Assembly: GCA_045648765.1 (NCBI GenBank)
Contig: JAZROQ010000072.1
Span: 1-13,452, forward strand
DNA from: RGIG3009 sp045648765
GTDB lineage: Bacteria > Bacillota > Clostridia > Oscillospirales > Acutalibacteraceae
Direction of reading: 5' to 3'
DNA: 13,452 nucleotides
Both the position numbers and the translations under genes were made by a program. Positions 1 to 6,822 of this stretch are shown piece by piece. Under the pieces are notes generated by a model. That model was given only the letters and a program-made list of their open reading frames with translations, searched no databases and was not told where the DNA came from. Each line of letters opens with the position of its first letter. Within the stretch, counting starts at the first letter, position 1.

Positions 1-56
1 AAGAAAACAAACCCGCCCAGCTCCTGTTTTCGCGAACAGCGCTTTACTTTTGTTTG

Positions 57-707
57 TTATTTAATTACCTTTACGCGAGCGCCGTTGCCGATACCGGCAG
101 CGTTGGCATCATCGGTGTCAATGTGCATTTCCAAGCGGAACGCTTTGTTGACACGTACTTGCACGTCATAGAAAGTGGTGCGGCGTTCACCATTGACTTC
201 AACGGTGACGTAGTCGCAATCTTTCAACCCAAACGCGGCGCCTTCTTCTTCGCTCATGTGGATGTGGCGGTTGGCAATAATGCAACCTTCTTTTAAGGTG
301 ACAACACCTTTGGGACCCACAATCGTGATAGGGGCAGAACCTTCGATTTTGCCCGATTCACGTACCGGTGGCTTTACTTTTAACACAAACGAATCGGTGC
401 GCGAAATTTCCACTTGCGATTGGCTGCGCACAGGACCTAACACACGCACATTTTCGATCGGACGCAACGAAGGACCAATGATGGTCAGCAATTCTTTGCA
501 AGCAAACTGACCGGGTTGCGACAAATCTTTAATCGGTGTCAGTTCATATCCTTTGCCGAATAAGGTTTCCAAATCGGCGGCAGAAAGGTGAATATGACGG
601 TTGGAAACACCAACCGGAACGGTGTTGTCGGTTTCGGCAGTTTTGTTGCCGACTTCCGCAATGACACGGTTGACAATTTGAGAAATGGTTTGAGCATCGT
701 ATGCCAT
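57..707 (-). CDS. pduL: PduL-type phosphate acyltransferase (phosphotransacylase) of the microcompartment
   Basis: This 216-residue protein is a PduL-family phosphotransacylase, which exchanges CoA on an acyl-CoA for phosphate. In BMCs it regenerates CoA inside the shell and gives an acyl-phosphate for ATP synthesis. Two copies of the diagnostic NRHIH zinc-binding motif are visible, with His38/His40 and His148/His150, and a further His195 lies in LEMHIDTDDAN near the C-terminus. This matches the duplicated-barrel architecture and length of the family. Residues 5-20 (QTISQIVNRVIAEVG) form an amphipathic helix followed by a Thr/Glu-rich linker and look like an encapsulation peptide. The ATG at 707 follows AAGGAG in the 13-base gap after the aldehyde dehydrogenase gene, with which it should act in sequence. 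It is the last complete gene of the operon in the window. Confidence 0.96.
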   Translation of the reverse strand: MAYDAQTISQIVNRVIAEVGNKTAETDNTVPVGVSNRHIHLSAADLETLFGKGYELTPIKDLSQPGQFACKELLTIIGPSLRPIENVRVLGPVRSQSQVEISRTDSFVLKVKPPVRESGKIEGSAPITIVGPKGVVTLKEGCIIANRHIHMSEEEGAAFGLKDCDYVTVEVNGERRTTFYDVQVRVNKAFRLEMHIDTDDANAAGIGNGARVKVIK

Positions 708-720
708 GAAACTACACTCC

Positions 721-2166
721 TTAAATAATACGGAAACTATCTGCCATTACGCAACGGCGTTGACGGGTGAAGCTGCGAGCCGAAGTGATGCCTTCACCGG
801 TAGGACCGGCGATGGTAAAGGTGGCATGGCCTTCGCCGCCAAAACCGATACCGGCATACGACGGAGCGTTTTTAACAAAAATGGTGGTTTCCACTGCTTT
901 GGCAAAGCGGGAAAGGTTGTCAATGTTTTTAGAATGCATATGAGCTGTGTGACGGTTGCCGTGTTCTGCTTTGACAGCCAATTCGATGGCTTCGTCAATG
1001 TTGTCCACACGAACAATCGGAAGGATGGGCATCATCAGTTCTTCTTGCACAAACAAGTGGTTAGCGTCGGTTTCGCAAATGATGCAGCGAATGTCGTTGC
1101 CCACTTGAATACCGAGTTTTGCAAGCAACACTTTGGCGTCGCGACCTACGCAATCGCGGTTGACAACGCGTTTGACTTTGCCGTTTTTATCGGTCTTTTT
1201 GTCCAAAACAATGTCAGCCAATTTATCGGCTTGTTCGGCGGTGATTTTGTAAGCACCGTTGCGAAGCATAACCGAAATCAGTTCGTCGGCAATGTTGCGG
1301 AAAGCAAACACTTCTTTTTCGGCAATGCAGGGCAAGTTGTTGTCGAAAGTGCAGCCATCAATGATGTCTTTACCGGCTTTGATGATGTCCGCAGTATCGT
1401 CAACGATAACCGGCGGGTTACCGGCACCGGCACCAATCGCTTTTTTACCGGACGAGAGAACAGCACGTACCACGCCGGGACCGCCGGTGCAAACGAGCAA
1501 ACGAATCAGCGGATGCGATTGCATGATAGCAGCGGAATCCATGGTGGGTTTTTTCATCGAGCAAACCAAAATTTCGGGACCGCCTGCGGTTTTGGAAGCA
1601 CGGTTGACCAAGTCTACCGCATAGTTGGAAGTGGCAATGGCATTGGGGTGGGGGTTGAACACCACACCGTTACCTGCCGCAATCATACCGATGCTGTTGC
1701 AGATAACCGTTTCACTCGGGTTGGTGCTGGGAGTGATAGCACCTACCACGCCAAACGGAGCCATTTCTACCAAAGTCAAGCCGTTGTCGCCGGTTTTGGC
1801 ATTGGAAACGATATCTTCGGTACCGGGGGTTTTATCCGCTACCAAAAGGTGTTTTAAACGTTTGTGATCCACGCGACCCATACCGGTTTCTTTGACACCC
1901 AGTTCCGCCATGATCGGGGCTTCTTCACGGGTGAGACGGCGAATCTCGGTAATGATTTTTTCGCGTTGTTCCACGCTCATAGCACGAACGGCACGATAAC
2001 CGACGTTAGCGGCTTCGATTGCTTCGTTCATATCTTCAAAAATACCAACCAACTTACGACCGCCGTATTGGGTGGAATCCCACGAAGCGGCAGTGCCGGT
2101 TTGCATACGATTTAATACTTGACTGACTACTTGACGAATTTCAGCTTCCGAAATAGGTGCTGCCAT
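721..2166 (-). CDS. pduP: PduP-like CoA-acylating aldehyde dehydrogenase
   Basis: This 481-residue enzyme belongs to the CoA-acylating aldehyde dehydrogenase family (PduP/EutE). These convert an aldehyde, NAD+ and CoA to acyl-CoA and NADH in the compartment lumen. The nucleophile should be Cys280 in NNLPC. Family blocks are visible at APFGVVGAITPSTNP (136-150), CTGGPGVVRAV (226-236) and GAGAGNPPVIVDD (245-257). Residues 4-22 (PISEAEIRQVVSQVLNRMQ) form a typical N-terminal encapsulation helix, followed by a Thr/Ala/Ser linker. I chose the ATG at 2166 because AAGGAGT ends 8 bases before it. A GTG 9 bases further upstream lies inside that ribosome binding site. The substrate could be propionaldehyde, if a diol dehydratase exists outside the window, or lactaldehyde made by the aldolase. 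The sequence does not decide which. Confidence 0.96.
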   Translation of the reverse strand: MAAPISEAEIRQVVSQVLNRMQTGTAASWDSTQYGGRKLVGIFEDMNEAIEAANVGYRAVRAMSVEQREKIITEIRRLTREEAPIMAELGVKETGMGRVDHKRLKHLLVADKTPGTEDIVSNAKTGDNGLTLVEMAPFGVVGAITPSTNPSETVICNSIGMIAAGNGVVFNPHPNAIATSNYAVDLVNRASKTAGGPEILVCSMKKPTMDSAAIMQSHPLIRLLVCTGGPGVVRAVLSSGKKAIGAGAGNPPVIVDDTADIIKAGKDIIDGCTFDNNLPCIAEKEVFAFRNIADELISVMLRNGAYKITAEQADKLADIVLDKKTDKNGKVKRVVNRDCVGRDAKVLLAKLGIQVGNDIRCIICETDANHLFVQEELMMPILPIVRVDNIDEAIELAVKAEHGNRHTAHMHSKNIDNLSRFAKAVETTIFVKNAPSYAGIGFGGEGHATFTIAGPTGEGITSARSFTRQRRCVMADSFRII

Positions 2167-2214
2167 ATCAATCACTCCTTAAAGAAACTTTAACTGATGT
2201 GTCGACCGTGCCTG

Positions 2215-2973
2215 TCAGCAGACCAATTCGACACCATTTTCTCTGAAATATTCAACCCATCGTTCAGACGGGGGTTCATCCGTGACAACGGTATCCACAT
2301 CGCGGACATCGCACACTTTTACGAATGAGATTTTATCAAATTTGGTGCCGTCAATTGCCAAAATACGGCGGTCGGCGGCAGCAAAAATGGCTTGTTTGAT
2401 TTGGGAATCTTTTTCGTTGGAATCGGTAATCCCCATGGAAATATCAATACCTTTTGAAGAACAAACCGCTAAATTCACGTGAAAACCGCGAATCATTTTT
2501 TCGGCAGAGGCGCCCACTAAAGAAAGAGCACCTTCTTTTAAAGAACCGCCGGTAGATAAGATGTTCCAGCCTTCTTTATCGGCAAGCTCCAACATGATCT
2601 CTACGGAGTTGGTAATCAACGTGATGTTTTTTAGCGATTTGATGTACTTGATAACAAAGATGGCAGTGGAACTGGAATCCAACATAATGTAATCGCCATC
2701 GTGAATCATTTCACCAATTTTTTCGGCAATGCGTTGTTTACGTTCAACGTTAGCGCGTTTGCGCACGCTATACGGCAAATCAACGTTAACGGTTTGATTT
2801 GCAACGGCACCACCGTAAGTTTTTTTTGCCAGGCCCTCATTATCCAGTTTTTCCAAATCGCGGCGAATCGTTTCTTCGGTTACACCAAAATCACGACTCA
2901 GGTCGGCAACAATAACCTTGCCTTCTACCGAAAGTTTGGCAAGGATAGCGTTGCGGCGTTCAATGGCTAACAT
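2215..2973 (-). CDS. DeoR-family transcriptional regulator, probably of this operon
   Basis: This 252-residue protein has the DeoR layout. The N-terminal winged helix-turn-helix is at about 5-57, with VADLSRDFGVTEETIRRDL as the recognition region and the hallmark TYGGAV just after it. The C-terminal sugar-phosphate sensing domain is at about 75-235 (LDSSSTAIFVIKYI, LITNSVEI, STGGSLKEGALSLVG, AIDGTKFDK). DeoR proteins are usually repressors released by a phosphorylated sugar, here plausibly fuculose- or rhamnulose-1-phosphate (inference). I chose the ATG at 2973, preceded by AAGGAGG in the gap after the BMC-T gene. A longer in-frame extension back to 3117 would run through the BMC-T gene and adds no family sequence. 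Its place inside the operon implies co-transcription and probable autoregulation. The 48-base gap to the next gene shows no clear promoter. Confidence 0.93.
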   Translation of the reverse strand: MLAIERRNAILAKLSVEGKVIVADLSRDFGVTEETIRRDLEKLDNEGLAKKTYGGAVANQTVNVDLPYSVRKRANVERKQRIAEKIGEMIHDGDYIMLDSSSTAIFVIKYIKSLKNITLITNSVEIMLELADKEGWNILSTGGSLKEGALSLVGASAEKMIRGFHVNLAVCSSKGIDISMGITDSNEKDSQIKQAIFAAADRRILAIDGTKFDKISFVKVCDVRDVDTVVTDEPPSERWVEYFRENGVELVC

Positions 2974-2992
2974 AATAACGAAATCCTCCTTG

Positions 2993-3541
2993 TTACAGGA
3001 TGCTGCGCCAAGTTTTTTCGTCGGGATGGGGGATGACTGCGCTGTCAAGGAACATACCGGCTTCGCCGGCTCCGTTTTTCGCCTTTTCGATGGCTGCTTG
3101 TACGGCGGCGATTTCACCGGTTAATAACAAATACGATTTACCGCACATGCCGCGTGCCAAGCGCAATTCAATCAATTCCACTTGAGCGGTTTTGGCGGCG
3201 ATATCTGCTGCCACGATCGCGGCTGCAGAGGTGAAGGTTTCCAACACACCGAGTGCATCGGGTTCACCAATGTCGGTGGAGCCGTAAAGAGCGGTAAAAA
3301 TGGATTCGTGCGGGTTTCCTAACACGAAACTATCGAGCAACGTATCGGGGTAATGCACGGTGGCGGCATCAACAGCAGCCTTTACAGCGCTCAAATCACC
3401 GCTGATAAGTACAATGTATTTGCCGGGACATACGGTGCTGGCTTCCAAAATATCGACTTCGGAAGTTTTTACCATACGGTCGGCGGCGCTCATACCGGAG
3501 GATACTGTTTTATATTCGACCATACCAATGGCTTTTCTCAT
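2993..3541 (-). CDS. pduT: Tandem-domain BMC-T shell protein, PduT-like, probable Fe-S carrier
   Basis: This 182-residue shell protein has two fused BMC domains, at about 3-88 and 95-182. It would form a pseudohexameric trimer in the shell facet. It resembles PduT closely. Cys38 in STVCPGKY sits at the same residue number and motif (CPGK) as the Cys38 that ligates the [4Fe-4S] cluster at the three-fold axis of PduT, so three subunits could hold one cluster. The second domain starts DALGVLETFTSAAAIVAAD, and the protein ends with VIPHPDEKTW, a typical BMC C-terminal helix entry. Its ATG overlaps the stop codon of the PduS-like gene (ATGA), and its AAGGAGG lies inside the last codons of that gene. 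This makes the two products translationally coupled, as expected for an electron-transfer pair. Confidence 0.95.
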   Translation of the reverse strand: MRKAIGMVEYKTVSSGMSAADRMVKTSEVDILEASTVCPGKYIVLISGDLSAVKAAVDAATVHYPDTLLDSFVLGNPHESIFTALYGSTDIGEPDALGVLETFTSAAAIVAADIAAKTAQVELIELRLARGMCGKSYLLLTGEIAAVQAAIEKAKNGAGEAGMFLDSAVIPHPDEKTWRSIL

Positions 3542-4872
3542 GCTGTAACCTCCTTAATGGTAATAACGGAATCCGTAATCGAGGTGATCTTGCCGCTCAT
3601 CGGAGCGTGCAAGGAAACACCAAGCGATTCTGCCGACACTTCGGCAATCAGTTGACCTTCTGTGACGATATCGCCCACTTTGACTACCGGTTTGCCCGGT
3701 GCACCGATGTGCTGCGATAGCAATACGCGTAATTCGGCGGATTTCACAACGGTGTCGGATACCGGTGCCGAACGATTATATTGCGAAAGTCCCAAACGAG
3801 CCATCAAGCGACCCATAGGGATGCGACGATATTTTCTAGCTTCGCTAACCGGTTGCATTTCGGGTGCTTGCGGCGGACGTACACCGTGTTGGCGTAACCC
3901 GTCTTTACACGCCGCCAACAAAGAACGGGGTGAAAGACCTTGCCCGCAAGAATACAGTTCGCACAAACCGCAACTGCAACAGAAGAACGAGTTAACGTAG
4001 GGGGTGGCGTCATTGGTGACACCGTTAGAAGCGTACAACATGAATTTGTGCGGCTCAATCGGATGTCCCAACAAATAGCGAGGACATAACTCCGTGCAAT
4101 AGTTACACTGACAACAAGCCGCCATGGCACGTTTCATATCAATAAAAGGCTTTGCCTGTTTTTTCTGAATTAAAGGATGGTCTGCCGGCAAGACCAAAAT
4201 AGCGTTTGTGGTTTTGGTGACCGGCTCAAACGGACTGCCCAAACGACCCATCATAGGGCCTCCGATGCAATAAGCAGGATGAGGTGTGGTAACACCACCT
4301 GCCAAATCGAGCAGTTCTTGAAAAGAGGTTCCCAACGGCACCCGCAAGGTAACAGGAGAGGCAACCTCACCTGCAATCGTAACAAATTTGTGTGTTACGG
4401 GTTTCCCGGATAACAATTGCGAGATGTTATACACGGTTTCAACATTGAACACCGTGATACCGATAGAAATCGGTAATCCGCCTGCCGGCACCACTTTGCC
4501 GGTGGCTTCATAAATCAATACCACTTCGTCACCGGCAGGATAAACTTCCGGCAACAAGCACAAAGACATATTTGGGTGTGATGCCATGTGTTGCTTCACA
4601 GCGTCAATGGTGCGACCGTAAGAACGCTTAACGGCAATGATTACCGTTTTGGCTTCTACGGCTTCGGCCAAGATATGAAGGGCATCTACAATTTCCCCTG
4701 CGTACCGTTCGAGCATTTGACGGTGCAGTTTGAGCAACGGCTCACATTCTGCACAGTTCAAGATCAGTGTATCGGCACGCGTGTCCAGCTTGGCGTAAGA
4801 GGGGAAACCGGCACCGCCGGCACCTACTACGCCGCCGTCACGAAGAACGGCCTTAAGTTCATTTATGTTCAT
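3538..4872 (-). CDS. pduS: PduS-like (RnfC-type) flavin/iron-sulfur oxidoreductase
   Basis: This 444-residue protein matches the PduS/RnfC group. The N-terminal glycine-rich GVVGAGGAGFPSYAKL (14-29) is the region associated with FMN/NADH binding, followed by LILNCAECEP (36-45). Two ferredoxin-type clusters are visible: C253-x2-C256-x2-C259-x3-C263, followed by P264, and C298-x2-C301-x2-C304-x4-C309. A C-terminal beta domain (about 380-444) contains LHAPMSGKIT, like a lipoyl/barrel-sandwich fold. In the Pdu system PduS is a cobalamin reductase that binds PduT. Here no B12 enzyme is visible, so the role may be general NADH/electron exchange across the shell (inference). The start overlaps the end of the BMC-P gene by 14 bases. 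The local ribosome binding site is weak, so translation may depend on coupling. Confidence 0.94.
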   Translation of the reverse strand: MNINELKAVLRDGGVVGAGGAGFPSYAKLDTRADTLILNCAECEPLLKLHRQMLERYAGEIVDALHILAEAVEAKTVIIAVKRSYGRTIDAVKQHMASHPNMSLCLLPEVYPAGDEVVLIYEATGKVVPAGGLPISIGITVFNVETVYNISQLLSGKPVTHKFVTIAGEVASPVTLRVPLGTSFQELLDLAGGVTTPHPAYCIGGPMMGRLGSPFEPVTKTTNAILVLPADHPLIQKKQAKPFIDMKRAMAACCQCNYCTELCPRYLLGHPIEPHKFMLYASNGVTNDATPYVNSFFCCSCGLCELYSCGQGLSPRSLLAACKDGLRQHGVRPPQAPEMQPVSEARKYRRIPMGRLMARLGLSQYNRSAPVSDTVVKSAELRVLLSQHIGAPGKPVVKVGDIVTEGQLIAEVSAESLGVSLHAPMSGKITSITDSVITIKEVTA

Positions 4873-5140
4873 GGTTACTCAAACCAATACCACTGTCGAC
4901 AATACCGACAATTGCAGCGTCAACCGGAGCGTCAGCCATGTTACAACCGATGCGAGCAGCACTGCCGGTAGCAACTAAGACCACTTCACCGATACCGGCA
5001 CCTACGTTGTCAACTGCGACGATTTTCGAGGACGTGCCGCCGAGTTCGGCGAGAGGTTCGATGACCATAAATTTACTGCCGATTAAATTTTCATTTTTTC
5101 GTGTGGAAACAATGCTTCCCACAACTTTTCCGACGAACAT
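4859..5140 (-). CDS. BMC-P pentameric vertex protein (EutN/CcmL family)
   Basis: This 93-residue protein is of the EutN/CcmL/PduN family, which forms pentamers that cap the vertices of the icosahedral shell. It shows the family pattern: MFVGKVVGSIVSTRK at the start, the central LIGSKFMVIEPL, then VAVDNVGAGIGEVVLVATGSAAR, and the closing DAAIVGIVD. It is the only vertex protein in the window. I chose the ATG at 5140 with AAAGGTG 6-7 bases upstream. A GTG at 5149 overlaps that site and would add only three residues. It lies after a 72-base gap that contains a long hairpin, the only large untranslated segment inside the shell cluster. This could set a lower dose for the pentamer than for the hexamers. 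Confidence 0.96.
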   Translation of the reverse strand: MFVGKVVGSIVSTRKNENLIGSKFMVIEPLAELGGTSSKIVAVDNVGAGIGEVVLVATGSAARIGCNMADAPVDAAIVGIVDSGIGLSNHEHK

Positions 5141-5163
5141 CGTGCTCACCTTTCTTTTAAGTT

Positions 5164-5209
5164 GGTTAGAACGCGGAGAGAGCGAACGCTCTCTCCGCGC
5201 GTTCTACCT
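5164..5209 (-). ncRNA. Long intergenic RNA hairpin between hexamer and vertex genes
   Basis: The core arms are AGAACGCGGAGAGAGC (5168-5183) and GCTCTCTCCGCGCGTTCT (5188-5205). They pair over 16 bases with one two-base bulge and a four-base loop, and a few outer pairs extend the stem. On the coding (minus) strand the hairpin is followed by a mixed AACCAACTTAAAAG, not a U-run, so it does not look like an intrinsic terminator. It fits an mRNA processing or stability element, or a partial attenuator, separating the abundant hexamer mRNA upstream from the vertex and enzyme genes downstream. The structure is seen; the function is inferred. Confidence 0.75.
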
Positions 5210-5212
5210 AAA

Positions 5213-5491
5213 TTACTTCAAAACGGGAAGGATTTTTTCCACATCGCCGTGAGGACGCGGAATAACGTGAGTAGCGACCAATTCGCCCAATTTAGCAGCC
5301 GACGAAGAACCGGCTTCTACAGCGGATTTGACAGCGCCTACGTCACCGCGGACCATGACGGACACCAAACCGGAACCGATTTTTTCGGTGCCGATCAAAA
5401 CGACGTTAGCCGCTTTAACCATAGCATCCGCCGCTTCGATTGCGGCAACCAAACCTCTGGTTTCTACCATACCCAATGCTTCCAATGCCAT
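5213..5491 (-). CDS. BMC-H hexameric shell protein, canonical PduA/EutM type (copy A)
   Basis: This 92-residue single BMC-domain protein forms hexagonal tiles of the shell facets. It starts MALEALGMVETRGLVAAIE and carries the pore loop KIGSG and the VRGDVGAV strand, and ends with HVIPRPHGDVEKILP. The small KIGSG pore resembles those of PduA/PduJ, which pass small polar metabolites. The ribosome binding site AAGGAGG lies 9-10 bases before the ATG. It is the last of five consecutive BMC-H genes. It differs from the core of the gene upstream (5536-5892) at only six positions. Its 3' end is nearly identical in DNA to the 6205-6480 copy. Confidence 0.97.
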   Translation of the reverse strand: MALEALGMVETRGLVAAIEAADAMVKAANVVLIGTEKIGSGLVSVMVRGDVGAVKSAVEAGSSSAAKLGELVATHVIPRPHGDVEKILPVLK

Positions 5492-5535
5492 TGTTGTTTC
5501 CTCCTTAAAATTTATATGTTTTTTGGACTACAAAA

Positions 5536-5892
5536 TTATTTCAGCGTCGGTAAGATTTTCTCAACGTCGCTGTGCGGACGCGGGATGACGTGCATTGCTA
5601 CCAATTCGCCCAGCTTGGAGGCGGACGAAGAGCCGGCCTCAACGGCAGCTTTGACAGCGCCTACGTCACCGCGAACCATGACAGATACCAAACCGGATCC
5701 GATTTTTTCAGTGCCGATCAAAGCAACGTTAGCTGCTTTCACCATAGCATCGGCTGCTTCGATAGCAGCAACCAAACCTCTGGTTTCAACCATGCCTAAT
5801 GCTTCCAGTGCCATTTTCTTAACCTCCTTTACCGGTGCGGATTTCGGTGCCTCAACGGCAACCTCAGCAGAAACTTGTTTTTCTTCAGCCAT
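5536..5892 (-). CDS. BMC-H shell protein with 26-residue N-terminal extension and possible second start (copy B)
   Basis: The open frame gives 118 residues. A 26-residue acidic/Ala/Pro/Lys-rich leader (MAEEKQVSAEVAVEAPKSAP...) is followed by a complete canonical 92-residue BMC-H domain with KIGSG pore. Two starts are well supported. The ATG at 5892 overlaps the previous stop codon (TAATG), which favours coupled reinitiation. The internal ATG at 5814 has a perfect AAAGGAGG at 5823-5830 with an 8-base spacer and begins MALEALG exactly like copy A. Both a long and a short product may be made. The extension has no membrane or helical-repeat signature and could project from the shell face. It is a facet protein in either case. 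Confidence 0.92.
   Translation of the reverse strand: MAEEKQVSAEVAVEAPKSAPVKEVKKMALEALGMVETRGLVAAIEAADAMVKAANVALIGTEKIGSGLVSVMVRGDVGAVKAAVEAGSSSASKLGELVAMHVIPRPHSDVEKILPTLK
5823..5830 (-). promoter_or_regulatory. Internal Shine-Dalgarno for the short form of copy B BMC-H
   Basis: AAAGGAGG stands 8 bases before the in-frame ATG at 5814. Its bases form the codons of the leader segment VKEV. It is at least as strong as the sites that serve the neighbouring single-start BMC-H genes. It decides whether the 92-residue short form is made. Confidence 0.7.
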
Positions 5893-6191
5893 TATACATT
5901 ACCTGCCTTTCGTTGAATACGTGCGGCGCTCAAATTGACCATCCGCATAGTTTCTTCGTGCGGGCTGGCAATGACCGCGTGGGCAACCGGTTTGATGATG
6001 GCGCCGGCAACGGCATTTTCTACCGCAGCCGTCACAGCCGAAACGTCACCTTGCACGATGATGGTGACCAACCGTCCGCCCAATTTGCGTTCCCATGTAA
6101 CAAAGTCGACGTTTGCCGATTTGCACATAATGTCTAAGCAGTCAATACCGGCAGTAACACCGGAGACTTCTACCAGTCCCAAAGATTTCAT
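5892..6191 (-). CDS. Divergent BMC-H shell protein with LGGR pore loop
   Basis: This 99-residue single BMC-domain protein starts MKSLGLVEVSGVTAGIDCLD. It keeps the fold (IIVQGDVSAVTAAVENA, AVIASPHEETM) but differs strongly from the three canonical copies. The pore-loop position reads RKLGGR instead of EKIGSG, placing an Arg near the predicted pore. It has two Cys early in the chain (CLDIMC) and a basic C-terminal tail (LSAARIQRKAGNV). It would form hexamers with different charge and permeability, or a special facet tile. Its ribosome binding site is AAGGAG about 9 bases upstream. Its stop codon overlaps the start of the next gene by one base (TAATG). The BMC assignment is clear; the specific role is inferred. 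Confidence 0.93.
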   Translation of the reverse strand: MKSLGLVEVSGVTAGIDCLDIMCKSANVDFVTWERKLGGRLVTIIVQGDVSAVTAAVENAVAGAIIKPVAHAVIASPHEETMRMVNLSAARIQRKAGNV

Positions 6192-6204
6192 TTACGAAAA
6201 CTCC

Positions 6205-6480
6205 TTAAATTTTCGGCAGAATTTTTTCCACATCGCCGTGAGGACGCGGAATCACGTGAGTAGCGACCAATTCGCCCAATTTCGAGGCAGAGGACGAACC
6301 GGCTTCGACAGCCGCTTTAACAGCGCCGACATCGCCGCGGACCATGACGGATACCAAACCGGATCCGATTTTTTCCGTGCCGATAAGAACAACTTCTGCA
6401 GCTTTGACCATAGCATCTGCTGCTTCAATGGCGGCGGTGAGGCCGCGGGTTTCTACCATACCAAGTGCTTCGTTAGACAT
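6205..6480 (-). CDS. BMC-H hexameric shell protein, canonical PduA/EutM type (copy C)
   Basis: This 91-residue canonical hexamer protein has MSNEALGMVETRGLTAAIE, the KIGSG pore loop, VRGDVGAV and the C-terminal HVIPRPHGDVEKILP. It is a facet component with nearly the same lattice and pore as copies A and B. The N-terminus (MSNEALG) and residue Glu29 set it apart, while the end of the gene is almost identical in DNA to copy A. The ribosome binding site AAGGAGG stands 8 bases before the ATG, in the 14-base gap after the upstream shell gene. Multiple copies of one hexamer type are common in BMC loci and may raise shell-protein dose. Confidence 0.97.
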   Translation of the reverse strand: MSNEALGMVETRGLTAAIEAADAMVKAAEVVLIGTEKIGSGLVSVMVRGDVGAVKAAVEAGSSSASKLGELVATHVIPRPHGDVEKILPKI

Positions 6481-6494
6481 ATTAGTTTGCCTCC

Positions 6495-6809
6495 TTAATT
6501 TTTATCAAAAGCGTTTAGCTTAAGCATCTTTTCGGTGTCTGCTTCGGTGCTTGTCATCACGTGAGTGGTAACAACACCGGCGACTTGTTTTGCTGCTTGT
6601 TCGGCAGCAGCAACGGCTGCCGTAACGTTGTCGACTGTGCCGCGGAATTTAACCGCCACAATCAATGGAACAGGTAATTTGTCGGCGTTTGCGGGTTTGT
6701 TTTTGTCGAAGTTTTCCACGACGACGTCGGCAGCTTTGCAGCCGGCATCACACGCGACAAACGCGCCAACTAACCCGTAAACCTCCACAATACCGGTGGC
6801 CATACCCAT
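6495..6809 (-). CDS. BMC-H shell protein with enlarged pore loop
   Basis: This 104-residue single BMC-domain protein starts MGMATGIVEVYGLVGAFVAC. Its domain is recognisable (KAADVVVENFD, AVKFRGTVDNVTAAVAAAEQ, VVTTHVMTSTEADTEKML). At the place where canonical copies have the short KIGSG loop it has a longer NKPANADKLPVP segment. The loop between strands is therefore about eight residues longer and proline-bearing, which should reshape or gate the central pore. From memory, similar extended-loop BMC-H proteins occur in clostridial aldolase-type compartments. It is the first shell gene of the operon, 13 bases after the alcohol dehydrogenase gene, with AAGGGG as ribosome binding site. Confidence 0.93.
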   Translation of the reverse strand: MGMATGIVEVYGLVGAFVACDAGCKAADVVVENFDKNKPANADKLPVPLIVAVKFRGTVDNVTAAVAAAEQAAKQVAGVVTTHVMTSTEADTEKMLKLNAFDKN

Positions 6810-6822
6810 TTACATTCGCCCC

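Noticed and set aside
1..56. Possible terminator or next gene start at the left edge
   Set aside because: On the minus strand there are weak stems (CTGTT/AACAG; GAAAACA/TGTTTTC) and an AGGAG-like word, but no strong GC stem with a U-run and no clear start codon in the remaining bases. The segment is too short to call.
706..1857. Long plus-strand open frame (383 codons) opposite the aldehyde dehydrogenase
   Set aside because: It lies antisense to a gene with unmistakable family motifs, has a low-complexity Asn/His/Phe/Gly-rich translation and no ribosome binding site. It is a by-product of codon use in the real gene.
2974..3117. 48-residue N-terminal extension of the DeoR regulator
   Set aside because: The extension runs through the end of the BMC-T gene in another frame and has no DeoR similarity. 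The ATG at 2973 has a strong ribosome binding site and the normal family start.
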